Assembly: GCF_047238345.1 (NCBI RefSeq)
Contig: NZ_JBDFMQ010000001.1
Span: 2,356,001 to 2,420,000, forward strand
Reading direction: 5' to 3'
From: Shouchella sp047238345
GTDB lineage: Bacteria > Bacillota > Bacilli > Bacillales > Bacillaceae_D
Length of the DNA stretch: 64,000 bases
Of this stretch, positions 27,219-36,504 are shown piece by piece (position 1 is the stretch's first letter; every line of letters begins with the position of its first letter). The position numbers and the translations under genes are program-made. The notes under the pieces are model-generated. The model did not search any database and was not told the DNA's origin. It worked only from the letters and a program-made list of their open reading frames with translations.

Positions 27219-27247
27219 TTGAAAAACATGCTCCCTCTCGATATAAT
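27219..27247 (+). promoter_or_regulatory. Sigma-A promoter for yqhL
   Basis: TTGAAA (27219-27224) and TATAAT (27242-27247) are separated by exactly 17 bases, about 40 bases before the yqhL start. Confidence 0.82.
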
Positions 27248-27286
27248 AAAGAAAGATGAATCATTGAAGGGGAGTTCGCTAGAATT

Positions 27287-27673
27287 ATGGAATTACAAAC
27301 AATTATTCTTATTGTACTGACAATAGCGTTAGTAACGTTTATTGTGATTCGCTTACGCACACCAAAATATTTAAAAACACTTTCTCAAGACGAGTTTATT
27401 AAAGGCTATCGAAAAGCGCAACTTATAGATGTTCGAGAAACCCGTGAATTTGATGGTGGGCATATCTTAGGCGCTCGGAATATTCCGATGTCTCAACTTC
27501 GCCAGCGACAAAATGAGATACGCAAAGATCAACCTGTCTACATTTATTGTCAATCAGGTGCTCGTAGTAAGCAAGCAGCAAAAGTGATCAAAAAGAAGCG
27601 TGGTGCGGAAGATATCTCGCACTTAAAAGGCGGCTTCCGTAAATGGACAGGCAAAGTAAAAAAGAAAAAATAA
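27287..27673 (+). CDS. yqhL: Membrane-anchored rhodanese-like protein YqhL
   Basis: A 128-residue protein with one N-terminal membrane helix (about 4-22) and a rhodanese domain (about 38-125). The active-site loop is CQSGARS with the sulphur-carrying Cys, preceded by LIDVRETREF. It may trap or transfer sulphane sulphur; lipoate synthesis nearby also needs sulphur chemistry, but a link is only a guess. The C-terminus is highly basic. Confidence 0.92.
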   Translation: MELQTIILIVLTIALVTFIVIRLRTPKYLKTLSQDEFIKGYRKAQLIDVRETREFDGGHILGARNIPMSQLRQRQNEIRKDQPVYIYCQSGARSKQAAKVIKKKRGAEDISHLKGGFRKWTGKVKKKK

Positions 27674-27682
27674 TCGCATCGA

Positions 27683-27711
27683 AAAAGCAGCTGTCGCTCA
27701 CAGCTGCTTTT
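27683..27711. terminator. Bidirectional terminator between yqhL and gcvPB
   Basis: AAAAGCAGCTGT and its perfect complement enclose a five-base loop, with T runs on both strands. Confidence 0.92.
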
Positions 27712-27725
27712 CTTTTTACCATTTT

Positions 27726-29213
27726 TTAAGAATGCACCGCTTCTCCATGCTGTTGCTCATATTTTAAAACAGGTTTTCTCGCTGCTAACGTTTCATCTAA
27801 TCTACTGACAACGGTATGGTGAGGCGCTTCCTGAACAATTTCAGGTGTATCTTCTGCTTCTTTGGCAATTTGAATCATCGCCTCAATAAATTCATCCAAC
27901 GTTTCCTTTGATTCTGTTTCCGTTGGCTCAATCATCATACATTCCTCTACATTTAAAGGAAAATAGATGGTCGGTGGATGATAGCCAAAATCAAGCAAAC
28001 GTTTTGCAATATCTAGGGTACGCACGCCAAGCTTCTTCTGACGTTTACCGGATAAAACAAATTCATGTTTGCAATGCTGAGTATATGGAAGATCATAATA
28101 AGGCGCTAAACGTCTCATCATATAGTTCGCGTTTAAAACCGCATATTCAGACACAAGCCTCAAACCGTCTGCGCCCATCGTGCGGATATACGTATACGCT
28201 CGTAAATTAATGCCGTAATTTCCGTAGTAAGGCTTTACACGACCAATCGATTTCGGACGATCATAATCAAACATATAGAAATCGTCTACTTTTGTTAAGA
28301 TTGGCTTTGGCAAAAACGGCATTAATTCTTTTTTCACTCCAACAGGGCCCGAACCCGGTCCACCTCCGCCATGAGGACCCGTAAAGGTTTTATGAAGGTT
28401 TAAATGAACAACGTCAAAGCCCATGTCCCCTGGTCGCGTAATGCCTAGTATTGCATTTGAATTCGCTCCATCATAATAGAGCTTCCCACCTGCTTCATGA
28501 ATAATTGCAGCCATTTCTACTATATCTGCTTCAAATAAGCCGAGGGTATTCGGATTTGTTAACATTAAGGCAGCCGTTTCTTCATTCACGACTTCTCGTA
28601 AATGGTCCAAATCTACAAGGCCATGTTCATTCGTTTTAACCGTTACGGAATCAAAACCAGCTACAGTTGCAGAAGCTGGATTGGTTCCATGGGCCGAGTC
28701 TGGCACAATTACTTTTGTTCGATTATGGTCGCCATTGGCTTCATGAAAAGCACGAATCATCATTAATCCAGTCCATTCCCCGTGCGCTCCAGCTGCTGGT
28801 TGTAGCGTCACTTCGTCCATGCCTGTAATTTCAGCAAGAGACGTTTGCAGTTGATAAAGCATTTTTAACGAACCTTGAACTTGATAAGCTGGTTGATAAG
28901 GATGAACGTGACTAAGTCCTTCTATTCTAGCCACATCTTCATTCACTTTAGGATTGTATTTCATTGTACAAGAACCTAACGGATAAAAGCCGGAGTCTAC
29001 CCCATGATTGCGCTTCGATAAAGCTGTATAATGACGCATAATTTGCAACTCAGATACTTGTGGAAGTTCAGGCTCATCAACACGTAAAAACGCATCAGGA
29101 ATGATAGAGGAAATCTCCTCTTCATGAATATCTAATTCTGGTAAGCTATGACCTAAACGACCTTCCTTGCTCTCTTCAAAAATAAGTGCCATGCCGCCGT
29201 GTTGTGCTGTCAT
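27726..29213 (-). CDS. gcvPB: Glycine dehydrogenase (decarboxylating) subunit 2
   Basis: GcvPB is the PLP-binding half of the split P-protein of the glycine cleavage system, which decarboxylates glycine and passes the aminomethyl group to lipoyl-GcvH. The 495-residue chain has the PLP Lys in HLNLHKTFTGPHGGGGPG (about residue 274). The start overlaps the gcvPA stop by four bases (ATGA). The length matches the Bacillus subunit. Confidence 0.97.
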   Translation of the reverse strand: MTAQHGGMALIFEESKEGRLGHSLPELDIHEEEISSIIPDAFLRVDEPELPQVSELQIMRHYTALSKRNHGVDSGFYPLGSCTMKYNPKVNEDVARIEGLSHVHPYQPAYQVQGSLKMLYQLQTSLAEITGMDEVTLQPAAGAHGEWTGLMMIRAFHEANGDHNRTKVIVPDSAHGTNPASATVAGFDSVTVKTNEHGLVDLDHLREVVNEETAALMLTNPNTLGLFEADIVEMAAIIHEAGGKLYYDGANSNAILGITRPGDMGFDVVHLNLHKTFTGPHGGGGPGSGPVGVKKELMPFLPKPILTKVDDFYMFDYDRPKSIGRVKPYYGNYGINLRAYTYIRTMGADGLRLVSEYAVLNANYMMRRLAPYYDLPYTQHCKHEFVLSGKRQKKLGVRTLDIAKRLLDFGYHPPTIYFPLNVEECMMIEPTETESKETLDEFIEAMIQIAKEAEDTPEIVQEAPHHTVVSRLDETLAARKPVLKYEQQHGEAVHS

Positions 29214-30556
29214 GCAAACGCCCCCAGTTCTTTTGCGAATTGATCTAACTCTTCTTTTGTTCGAAGCTCCGTTACACAGATGAGCATGTGATGAGTACGA
29301 TCCTTATCCACTTCACCTAAATCAAATCCGCCGATAATTCCTTTTTTAAACAACGATTGATTGACAGATGAAACTGGTTGGTTCAGCTCGACAACAAATT
29401 CATTAAATGTTGCACCATTTTGCTGAACAAAGACGCCCTCATTATTTAATTGTTTTTTTAAGTAATTTGCCTTTTGCACATTTTGTGTCGCCATTTCTTT
29501 GACACCTTTTTTGCCAATAGCCGTCATAGCAACCGATGCAGCAAGGGCATTTAATGCCTGATTCGAACAAATATTCGATGTCGCTTTGTCTCTGCGGATA
29601 TGCTGCTCACGCGCTTGTAATGTAAGCACAAAACCACGGTGTCCGTTTTCATCAACCGTTTGACCAACTAAACGACCTGGTACTTTTCGCATCAATTTTT
29701 TTGTCGTAGCGAAGTAACCACAGTGTGGCCCACCAAATTGAGTCGGGATTCCAAATGGCTGCGCATCACCAATAACGATGTCTGCTCCAAATGCACCAGG
29801 TGGCTTTAATAGTCCAAGGGCAAGGGGATTACTTGAAACAACAAACTGTGCTTTTGATGTATGTGTAATTTCCTCTATTTCCGCCAAAGGTTCTAAACTA
29901 CCAAAGAAGTTTGGATGTTGCACAATCACACAAGCTACATGATCCCCGTGCATCGTTTTTAAGGCTTCTATATCTGTTGTTCCATTTTTTATTTCGATTT
30001 CTTTTACTTCTAAATTTTGGCCATACGCATTTGTACGCAAGACATCTCTTGCTTCTGGATGAACCGCTTTTGAAACGAGAATGGTTTTCTTTTTTGTATG
30101 ACCTGCAGACAACATCGCTGCTTCTGCTAAAGCTGTCGGGCCATCATACATAGATGAATTAGCTAAATCCATACCCGTCAGTTCACAAATCATCGTTTGA
30201 AATTCAAAAATTGCTTGTAATTCCCCTTGAGAAATTTCTGGTTGGTACGGCGTATAAGCCGTATAAAATTCTGAACGAGAAATGACGTGATCAACGATTG
30301 ATGGAATATAATGTTCGTACACACCAGCACCTAAATAAGATGGAAAGTCTTTAATGGACGTATTATCGTTTGCCAATCCTTGAAAAAAAGATAGTAGCTC
30401 CGGCTCCTTTAACGCTTTCTCGATGGCAAGCTTGCGTGTAAATCGTGTCTCATCCGGGATATCAGCTAACAATTCATCAATAGATTGAACACCAATTGCT
30501 GCTAGCATATCTTGTTTATCTTGATCGGTCATTGGTAAATAGCGATGTGCTTCCAC
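29210..30556 (-). CDS. gcvPA: Glycine dehydrogenase (decarboxylating) subunit 1
   Basis: GcvPA is the other half of the split P-protein and assembles with GcvPB; it has the aminotransferase fold but no PLP lysine. The 448 residues match the family, with YTPYQPEISQGELQ (about 101-114) and SMYDGPTALAEA (about 136-147) typical. It starts at GTG 30556 with AAAGGAGG upstream, 22 bases after gcvT. Confidence 0.96.
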   Translation of the reverse strand: MEAHRYLPMTDQDKQDMLAAIGVQSIDELLADIPDETRFTRKLAIEKALKEPELLSFFQGLANDNTSIKDFPSYLGAGVYEHYIPSIVDHVISRSEFYTAYTPYQPEISQGELQAIFEFQTMICELTGMDLANSSMYDGPTALAEAAMLSAGHTKKKTILVSKAVHPEARDVLRTNAYGQNLEVKEIEIKNGTTDIEALKTMHGDHVACVIVQHPNFFGSLEPLAEIEEITHTSKAQFVVSSNPLALGLLKPPGAFGADIVIGDAQPFGIPTQFGGPHCGYFATTKKLMRKVPGRLVGQTVDENGHRGFVLTLQAREQHIRRDKATSNICSNQALNALAASVAMTAIGKKGVKEMATQNVQKANYLKKQLNNEGVFVQQNGATFNEFVVELNQPVSSVNQSLFKKGIIGGFDLGEVDKDRTHHMLICVTELRTKEELDQFAKELGAFA

Positions 30557-30578
30557 TCATAATTCCTCCTTTAGCCTC

Positions 30579-31670
30579 TTAACCTCGTTTGTAAAATGGG
30601 GTTTTAACAACCTTTGCTAGAACGCGTTTTCCACGTATATCAATCTCCAATTCTGTGTCTAACGTCGTATAAGCTGCTTCTATTAACACAAGACCGACGT
30701 TTTTTCCGAGTGTTGGCGATTGTGTGCCAGATGTGACAAATCCGATTTTTTCGTTTTCTTTATAGACATCATAACCATGTCGTGGAATGCCTCTTCCTAC
30801 CATTTCAACGCCAACTAACTTACGACTCGGTCCTACTTGTTTCTGTTCTTTCAATACGTCTTGACCGATAAAAGACGTTTCTTTATCCACTTTCACAGCA
30901 AAACCAATCCCTGCTTCAATAGGCGAAATGTCTCGAGTTAGTTCTTGCCCGTACAACGCAAGTTTCGCTTCAAAACGAAGCGTGTCTCGAGCGCCTAAGC
31001 CACACGGAAGTAAACCAAATGGTTCGCCTGCTTCCAATAAATTCTTCCAAAGCGTTCCAGCGTCGTGACTCGACACATAAAGCTCAAAACCATCTTCGCC
31101 TGTATAACCTGTTCGCGAAACAAATGTGGAAACCGTACCAACCATGACTTGTTCTTGAAAACGAAACGGTTTCATTTCCTTTAGGTCGACATCTGTTTTT
31201 GCCTGTAAAATTTCTAAAGCTTTAGGTCCTTGAATCGCAATTAAAGCCATTTCTTCAGACACATTCTTTAACGACACATCCCCTTGAACATGATCGCTTA
31301 TCCATGCGATATCTGAATCAATATTTGCAGCATTTAATACAAGCATGTAGGCTTTTTCAGAACGTCGATAAACAATGAGATCATCAACCGTTCCGCCAGA
31401 TTCCGTACACATGGCATTGTATTGAGCTTGGCCATCTTTCATTTTCATAATATCGTTCGTTAAAAGTCGTTGTAAATTCGCTTCTGCATCTGTTCCTTCT
31501 ACCTCTAGTTCTCCCATGTGAGAAACATCGAATAAACCAGCAGCTTCTCGAACGGCAGCATGTTCAGCTTTAATTCCACTAAATGATACTGGCATCTCCC
31601 ACCCACCAAAATCTACTGTTTTTGCAAGATGTTGATAGTAAGAAAATAAAGGTGTTCGTTTTAACGTCAT
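30579..31670 (-). CDS. gcvT: Aminomethyltransferase (T-protein)
   Basis: GcvT transfers the methylene from aminomethyl-lipoyl-GcvH to tetrahydrofolate, releasing ammonia. The 363-residue product contains FDVSHMGELEVEG (about 46-58), RTGYTGEDGFELY (about 183-195) and the folate-site LGARDTLR (about 226-233). I use the ATG at 31670, with GAGGAGG upstream. It is the first gene of gcvT-gcvPA-gcvPB and lies behind the glycine riboswitch. Confidence 0.97.
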   Translation of the reverse strand: MTLKRTPLFSYYQHLAKTVDFGGWEMPVSFSGIKAEHAAVREAAGLFDVSHMGELEVEGTDAEANLQRLLTNDIMKMKDGQAQYNAMCTESGGTVDDLIVYRRSEKAYMLVLNAANIDSDIAWISDHVQGDVSLKNVSEEMALIAIQGPKALEILQAKTDVDLKEMKPFRFQEQVMVGTVSTFVSRTGYTGEDGFELYVSSHDAGTLWKNLLEAGEPFGLLPCGLGARDTLRFEAKLALYGQELTRDISPIEAGIGFAVKVDKETSFIGQDVLKEQKQVGPSRKLVGVEMVGRGIPRHGYDVYKENEKIGFVTSGTQSPTLGKNVGLVLIEAAYTTLDTELEIDIRGKRVLAKVVKTPFYKRG

Positions 31671-31698
31671 TATGACCCTCCTCAAGGCTCTTATCAAT

Positions 31699-31742
31699 AA
31701 AAAAAGGACAAAGCAAACACCAGTGTGTCTGCTCTGTCCTTT
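31699..31742 (-). terminator. Riboswitch expression-platform terminator
   Basis: AAAGGACA at 31703-31710 pairs with TGTCCTTT at 31735-31742, with inner pairing between, and seven T residues follow on the minus strand. It overlaps the end of the second glycine aptamer, so aptamer folding and termination compete. Confidence 0.9.
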
Positions 31743-31928
31743 GAACCAGAAAGTTTCATTCAGAACTCATTTTATTCTGAATTGTCTTCGTAGGTGGCTT
31801 CGTTGCTCAAGCACTCTCCAGAGATGCGTCAAGTAAAAGTCTGCTTTGCCTGAGAGATTCACATTTGTTTGCTCCTTCGGCGCTATGTACCGGATTGGCC
31901 ATAGTCTCTCCCTTTACCATCACCCGCT
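31740..31928 (-). promoter_or_regulatory. Tandem glycine riboswitch
   Basis: Read on the minus strand, aptamer I runs from GGGAGAG through CCGAAGGAGCAA to TCTCTCAGGCAAA. Aptamer II follows after a short linker, from CTGGAGAG to CTTTCTGGTTCAAAGGACAGAG. This is the classic two-aptamer arrangement upstream of gcvT in Bacillus. Glycine binding should stop the downstream terminator from forming and switch the cleavage operon on. Confidence 0.95.
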
Positions 31929-32081
31929 TTATTCAATTAAACAATCGTTTTAAAACCACAAATTTGGTACATACTAAAAAAAGTCTGTTAATACTTCTAA
32001 TCCTACCAACGGACAATGAATTACGCAACAAATTTTTCTGAATTTCAGCATATTTTTCGAAATATAAAGGATGTGAACCCG

Positions 32082-33758
32082 TTGGATATTAACATTAACT
32101 TTGATAACGATTGGAATGTTCGGTTTTTAGAGAAAATCGCTCAAGATGGCCCATGGTCAGACTTTGAAACCTATAAACTTGCTTTTGAAGCGCAAAAACA
32201 TTTACAAATACCAGAGTTTAGTGGGTTGGTAGCACCACGGTACCTGCCTCAACTCGAACCCTTTCAACATCAAATTGAAGCAGCAGAAACAGTCATTGAG
32301 CAAATGCATGGAAAAGCGATCCTTGCTGACGAAGTAGGTCTCGGTAAAACCATTGAAGCTGGACTCGTATTAAAAGAATATATGATTCGCGGTCTAGTGA
32401 AAAAAGTACTTATTTTAGTTCCAGCTTCATTAGTTTCACAGTGGGCGAATGAACTTACTTCAAAGTTTTATATACCAGCGATCCCTCAAAAAAAAGCATA
32501 TGTATGGGAACAATGTGATGTCGTCGTCGCTTCAATTGATACAGCGAAACGTCCTCCTCACCGGGAGATTGTATTGGAACAACCTTACGACATGGTTATT
32601 ATTGATGAAGCTCATAAATTAAAAAACCCTAAAACAAAAAACTATGAATTCATTCGTTTACTCAAGAAAAAATACTGTTTATTGTTAACCGCTACCCCTG
32701 TGCAAAACAAACTTGAGGAAATTTTTAACCTTGTCTCTCTTTTAAAGCCAGGACATTTAGGAAATATCGAAAGTTTCGATAAAGCTTTTCGCGCAGATAA
32801 ACGATCAGCAAAAAATGATGAACAATTACGCTCTCTCGTTCAACAAGTAATGGTACGAAATCGTCGTGAAGATACGGGCATTGAGTGGACAAAGCGTGTT
32901 GTGCAAACCATCCCAATTGAATTTAGTAACAGTGAACGTCAATTTTATGAAAAGCTTGAGCACAACCAAGCAGGGCTCAATCACTTTACATTGCTAACGT
33001 TAAAACGAGAATTGTGTTCAAGTCGCGAAGCTGTATTTATGACGCTTAAAAACACAATCGAAAAAGCACAAGAAAATGGCAACGATCCAAGCAATGCAGT
33101 TGCACTGCTCAATGAAGCTGCAACCATTGAAGGACACGCAAAAGCGGAAAAAGCATTAGAATTGATTCAATCCATTGATGACAAAGTCATTATTTTCACG
33201 GAATACCGCGCCACACAAATGTACTTACAGTGGTTTTTCAAACAACACAATATTAGTTCAGTGCCCTTTCGCGGTGGATTTAAGCGCGGAAAAAAAGACT
33301 GGATGCGTGAATTATTTCGCAATCACGCGCAAGTGCTTATTGCAACAGAAGCTGGCGGTGAAGGAATCAATTTACAGTTTTGTCACCACATCATTAATTA
33401 CGATTTACCTTGGAATCCAATGCGGATCGAACAGAGAATTGGTCGGCTCCACCGCTTAGGCCAACAGCATGATGTTCAAATTTACAATTTTGCCGTTCAA
33501 GAAACCATTGAACAAAAGATTCTCGACTTGCTGTACGATAAAATTCATTTGTTTGAATCGGTCATCGGACAGTTAGACGACATCCTTGCAAAAATTGAAC
33601 TTGCAGATTTAGATGAACATGTAAATAACATTATTGAACAATCGTCTTCAGACGGTGAAATGAAAATTAAATTTGATCATCTCGCGGCTGTTATCAATGA
33701 AGCACAAGAGGAACTAAAGTCAGAAAATGAGGAGAAAGAAGATCATGAATCAGCTTGA
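32082..33758 (+). CDS. yqhH: SNF2-family helicase YqhH
   Basis: A Swi2/Snf2-type ATPase with the two RecA-like lobes. DEVGLGKTIEAG (Walker A) lies near the N-terminus, then DEAHKLKN (DEAH box) and, in the second lobe, EAGGEGINLQ and the QRIGRLHRLGQ motif. I place the start at TTG 32082 (558 residues), with AAAGGA ten bases upstream and close to the roughly 557 residues of B. subtilis YqhH. An in-frame ATG at 32016 (580 residues) has only a weak site. It is divergent from gcvT and cotranscribed with yqhG. Confidence 0.9.
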   Translation: MDININFDNDWNVRFLEKIAQDGPWSDFETYKLAFEAQKHLQIPEFSGLVAPRYLPQLEPFQHQIEAAETVIEQMHGKAILADEVGLGKTIEAGLVLKEYMIRGLVKKVLILVPASLVSQWANELTSKFYIPAIPQKKAYVWEQCDVVVASIDTAKRPPHREIVLEQPYDMVIIDEAHKLKNPKTKNYEFIRLLKKKYCLLLTATPVQNKLEEIFNLVSLLKPGHLGNIESFDKAFRADKRSAKNDEQLRSLVQQVMVRNRREDTGIEWTKRVVQTIPIEFSNSERQFYEKLEHNQAGLNHFTLLTLKRELCSSREAVFMTLKNTIEKAQENGNDPSNAVALLNEAATIEGHAKAEKALELIQSIDDKVIIFTEYRATQMYLQWFFKQHNISSVPFRGGFKRGKKDWMRELFRNHAQVLIATEAGGEGINLQFCHHIINYDLPWNPMRIEQRIGRLHRLGQQHDVQIYNFAVQETIEQKILDLLYDKIHLFESVIGQLDDILAKIELADLDEHVNNIIEQSSSDGEMKIKFDHLAAVINEAQEELKSENEEKEDHESA

Positions 33759-34545
33759 TATTCACCAGTATTTAAAACGTTATTTTCTTGCTCACGAAAG
33801 TTCAATCGTTGAAGAGTCCCCTGCTCATTTAACCGTTAAGCTGTCGATTAAGCTAGATAAAGCGTTAATGAACCGCCCGTTTTATTGGCATTATCAAGAA
33901 AAAATTGGTTCCGAACCTAATCCAATGACGGTAACACTCATCACTGACCAAAATCGCAGTCCAGAAGATTTGCAAGGTGAAGTCATCCACTTTGGCTCCC
34001 CTCGCTTGTCACAGATCTTTGATTCAGCAAATGAACTTGGTTCTTTCATTCGTATGTATGAATCCGCACCAAATTTGACAACTGGCTCGCACCCGCTACA
34101 CCCTTGGTTAGCCGTTAACGCAAACATCTCTTTCCAATGCGATCGAAAGAAAGATGTTTTGCTATCACTTGGGTTAAATTTAATTAATGGTCAAATTGTT
34201 CCGCAATTCTTTGATAAAGTTGATCGATTAACGCTGACGCCTAAAATACCAGACTACTGCTTCACCCTCTCTCCTCTGGTTAAATTGGAATCGGGGTTAA
34301 AGCGACTTCAAAAAGTAATGACAACGTACATTGAGAATGAACCGACACATTGGGCAGCAGCTGCACATACACGTTGGGCGAATGATGAACAACTATTAGA
34401 ATCATTTTACGAAGGAACCGACGACAAACCAGAAAGCTACTTCGCTGAAAAAGATGCGTTAAAAGAACGATACGAACCACATATACATGTATCCATTGTC
34501 AATGGCGGCATTTTTTATTTACATCAACAAATGTTTCAATCATAA
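33745..34545 (+). CDS. yqhG: YqhG family protein
   Basis: A 266-residue protein of the YqhG family, whose function is not known. It shows no signal peptide or membrane helix. Its start (33745, preceded by GGAGAAAG) lies 14 bases inside the yqhH end, a coupling that suggests it works with the SNF2 helicase. The yqhH-yqhG pair is also conserved in B. subtilis. Confidence 0.88.
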   Translation: MNQLDIHQYLKRYFLAHESSIVEESPAHLTVKLSIKLDKALMNRPFYWHYQEKIGSEPNPMTVTLITDQNRSPEDLQGEVIHFGSPRLSQIFDSANELGSFIRMYESAPNLTTGSHPLHPWLAVNANISFQCDRKKDVLLSLGLNLINGQIVPQFFDKVDRLTLTPKIPDYCFTLSPLVKLESGLKRLQKVMTTYIENEPTHWAAAAHTRWANDEQLLESFYEGTDDKPESYFAEKDALKERYEPHIHVSIVNGGIFYLHQQMFQS

Positions 34546-34581
34546 AAAAGAAGCAAGCTGCATTGGCAGCTTGCTTCTTTT
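34546..34581. terminator. Bidirectional terminator after yqhG
   Basis: A perfect 16-base-pair stem (AAAAGAAGCAAGCTGC) with an ATTG loop follows the yqhG stop and also serves the small gene on the other strand. Confidence 0.94.
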
Positions 34582-34589
34582 AGATCCCG

Positions 34590-34775
34590 CTATTCGAGCG
34601 GAACACCTCCACCGTGAACGAGGTAACTATAAATCGTCGCAATGGAGAAGAACCCAAATACAAGTACAGAAACTCCACTAAATCCTAATGCAAAGAAGTT
34701 CTTTCTTTTTAAACTTACAATTGCACCTGCGAAAGAAAAAATTGCGACTAATAATGCCATAACTGCAAAAACCAT
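34590..34775 (-). CDS. Small membrane protein, DUF2759 (YqgW-like)
   Basis: A 61-residue protein with two membrane helices (about 2-23 and 29-49). The hydrophobic pattern and position fit the DUF2759 family found beside yqgX in Bacillus. Its role is unknown. It is divergent from the next gene. Confidence 0.75.
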   Translation of the reverse strand: MVFAVMALLVAIFSFAGAIVSLKRKNFFALGFSGVSVLVFGFFSIATIYSYLVHGGGVPLE

Positions 34776-34901
34776 GAGCTTTTCCTCCAGTATGTATTTG
34801 ATCTTATTGTACTCGTTTTCATTGCGTTTGTCGAGCGCTCTTCTTTTCTATTAGAGAGGGCTATGATACACTTTAACTCACAAGAAAAGGAGGTAGACCC
34901 T

Positions 34902-35534
34902 ATGTTTAAACAAATTCCTTTAGGACCCATTCAAACAAATGCGTATGTCCTTTATAACGATAAAAAAGAGGCTGTTATCTTTGATCCTGGTGGTGACGGA
35001 GAAGCCTTTATTAACTGGTTAAACAATGAGGAATTAAACCCGCTCGCCATCCTGTTGACACATGCTCATTTTGATCATATTGGCGCTGTTGATGAACTAA
35101 GAACAGCCTTTAATATTCCTGTCTATTTACATACAGAGGAACACAATTGGCTTGGCGATCCATCTTTAAATGGTTCTTCTCGCTTAACAGGCAGAGCGTT
35201 AACAACTGCAAAACCTGCTGACTATGATCTTGAAGATGAAACAGAACTAACAATTGGCCCTTTTACGTTTTCATTGCTTCATACACCAGGTCATTCTCCA
35301 GGAAGTGTCTCGTTTTACTACAAAGAAGAAGCCATCGTATTTTCTGGCGATGTGTTATTTCAACAAGGAATCGGTCGAACAGACCTTCATGGCGGAGACC
35401 ATGCTCAATTACTATCGTCCATCCATAAAAAAATACTCCCTTTACCAGAAGATACCACCGTTGCATCTGGTCACGGCCCATTGACAACCATTGGTCAAGA
35501 AATGGACCATAATCCTTTTCTAACAGGTTATTAA
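34902..35534 (+). CDS. yqgX: Metallo-beta-lactamase-fold hydrolase YqgX
   Basis: A 210-residue MBL-fold hydrolase similar to glyoxalase II. The zinc motif THAHFDHIG (HxHxDH) lies near residue 59, then HTPGHSPGS and SGDVLF. Without glutathione in Bacillus, a bacillithiol or persulphide substrate is plausible but unproven. I use the ATG at 34902 after AAAGGAGGT; a longer frame from 34863 is not supported. The protein is cytoplasmic. Confidence 0.93.
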   Translation: MFKQIPLGPIQTNAYVLYNDKKEAVIFDPGGDGEAFINWLNNEELNPLAILLTHAHFDHIGAVDELRTAFNIPVYLHTEEHNWLGDPSLNGSSRLTGRALTTAKPADYDLEDETELTIGPFTFSLLHTPGHSPGSVSFYYKEEAIVFSGDVLFQQGIGRTDLHGGDHAQLLSSIHKKILPLPEDTTVASGHGPLTTIGQEMDHNPFLTGY

Positions 35535-35537
35535 AAG

Positions 35538-35570
35538 AAACCGCTGCTTACAAATGTTAAGCGGCGGTTT
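35538..35570. terminator. Terminator after yqgX
   Basis: AAACCGCTGCTTA pairs with TAAGCGGCGGTTT with one G-T pair; both convergent genes end here. Confidence 0.85.
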
Positions 35571-35584
35571 ATTGTATGTATATA

Positions 35585-35830
35585 CTAGTGGCCAAAGCTT
35601 GGTACATTAATAAATAAAGCGTAGTACGTAAACCCTACAAAAAATACAGTACAATAGCCAGCAAAAATATACACATATACACGTTCAGACAGCTTTAGGT
35701 AGCCAAGCGCAATTAAAATAAACGTTTGAGCAAAGAACAGGAGTGACATATTATACATATTTCCAATATAAAATAAAACTGCAAAAATTCCTGTCCAAAA
35801 ACCTAGGCCTCGATACATGCGATCCATCAT
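35585..35830 (-). CDS. yqgY: Small membrane protein, DUF2626 (YqgY)
   Basis: An 81-residue protein with three short membrane helices (about 10-28, 28-46 and 52-72). The family is DUF2626, whose B. subtilis member is YqgY; function unknown. AAGGAGGGG lies six bases before the start. The order yqgX-yqgY-comG is as in B. subtilis. Confidence 0.85.
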   Translation of the reverse strand: MMDRMYRGLGFWTGIFAVLFYIGNMYNMSLLFFAQTFILIALGYLKLSERVYVYIFAGYCTVFFVGFTYYALFINVPSFGH

Positions 35831-35899
35831 GTCTACCCCTCCTTATCTTAGACGGCTGTCCTCTTCATTATATACGAGAAGATGAATTCTTGTAAATGC

Positions 35900-36094
35900 T
35901 TACTTATGCCGTTCATTCTTTCTTTGTCGTTTAAATACGGAGAGTGCAAACGGGATGATTCCAAAAGCCCAATGGGAAAGTGGTTCTTGCTCGCTTTTCT
36001 TTTCCGCGCGTTTACGATGACGTTCAGATTTTGGTTCATCAATTTTTTTTACTGCTTCTTGCGTTGCAAATTTAAGTAAATCTTGAAAAGACAT
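35900..36094 (-). CDS. yqzE: YqzE-like protein
   Basis: A 64-residue basic protein resembling YqzE, which follows comGG in B. subtilis. The highly charged middle (KSERHRKRAEKKSEQE) and the hydrophobic FGIIPFALSVF end are visible. I use the start at 36094 after AGAGGTGA. Its role is unknown; in B. subtilis it is coupled to competence transcription through its position. Confidence 0.82.
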   Translation of the reverse strand: MSFQDLLKFATQEAVKKIDEPKSERHRKRAEKKSEQEPLSHWAFGIIPFALSVFKRQRKNERHK

Positions 36095-36141
36095 CCTGTC
36101 ACCTCTTGCTACCAGTCTTCCCAAATTCAATTTGTTTTATC

Positions 36142-36504
36142 CTACAATCCTTCTTTATATGAACTGATTTCACCAGATTTTTCTAACGTAACTGTCGCAG
36201 TTCTTTTTTTTCCATTTTCAAGAACAGCTGTCAGTTTAATTAATTTCTCGTCTTGTTGAATCGTTTGTACGCTCACCTCTCCGATTTCAACCGATATGTG
36301 AATGGTGTCTTTGTCATCATCTAATGCTTGTTGCAAACCAAGATGCAATAAGTTTTCAAGCTGCATATACTCATGTTGTTGGATCATATAAGCATGTTCA
36401 CGTTGATATTGATTCATTTGCCATAATAAAAAGATCGTTAACAGAAGAAGAAAAAAGAGGGTTGGTAGAAAAACCAGCCCTTCATCTGACTGTTTGATAA
36501 ACAT
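36142..36504 (-). CDS. comGG: Competence protein ComGG
   Basis: ComGG is a minor pseudopilin of the DNA-uptake pilus. The 120-residue protein has a short N-terminal leader and a hydrophobic segment (about 9-28), then a polar helical domain. Position and order at the end of comGC-GG support the name more than sequence, which is poorly conserved in this gene. It overlaps comGF by 23 bases. Confidence 0.85.
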   Translation of the reverse strand: MFIKQSDEGLVFLPTLFFLLLLTIFLLWQMNQYQREHAYMIQQHEYMQLENLLHLGLQQALDDDKDTIHISVEIGEVSVQTIQQDEKLIKLTAVLENGKKRTATVTLEKSGEISSYKEGL

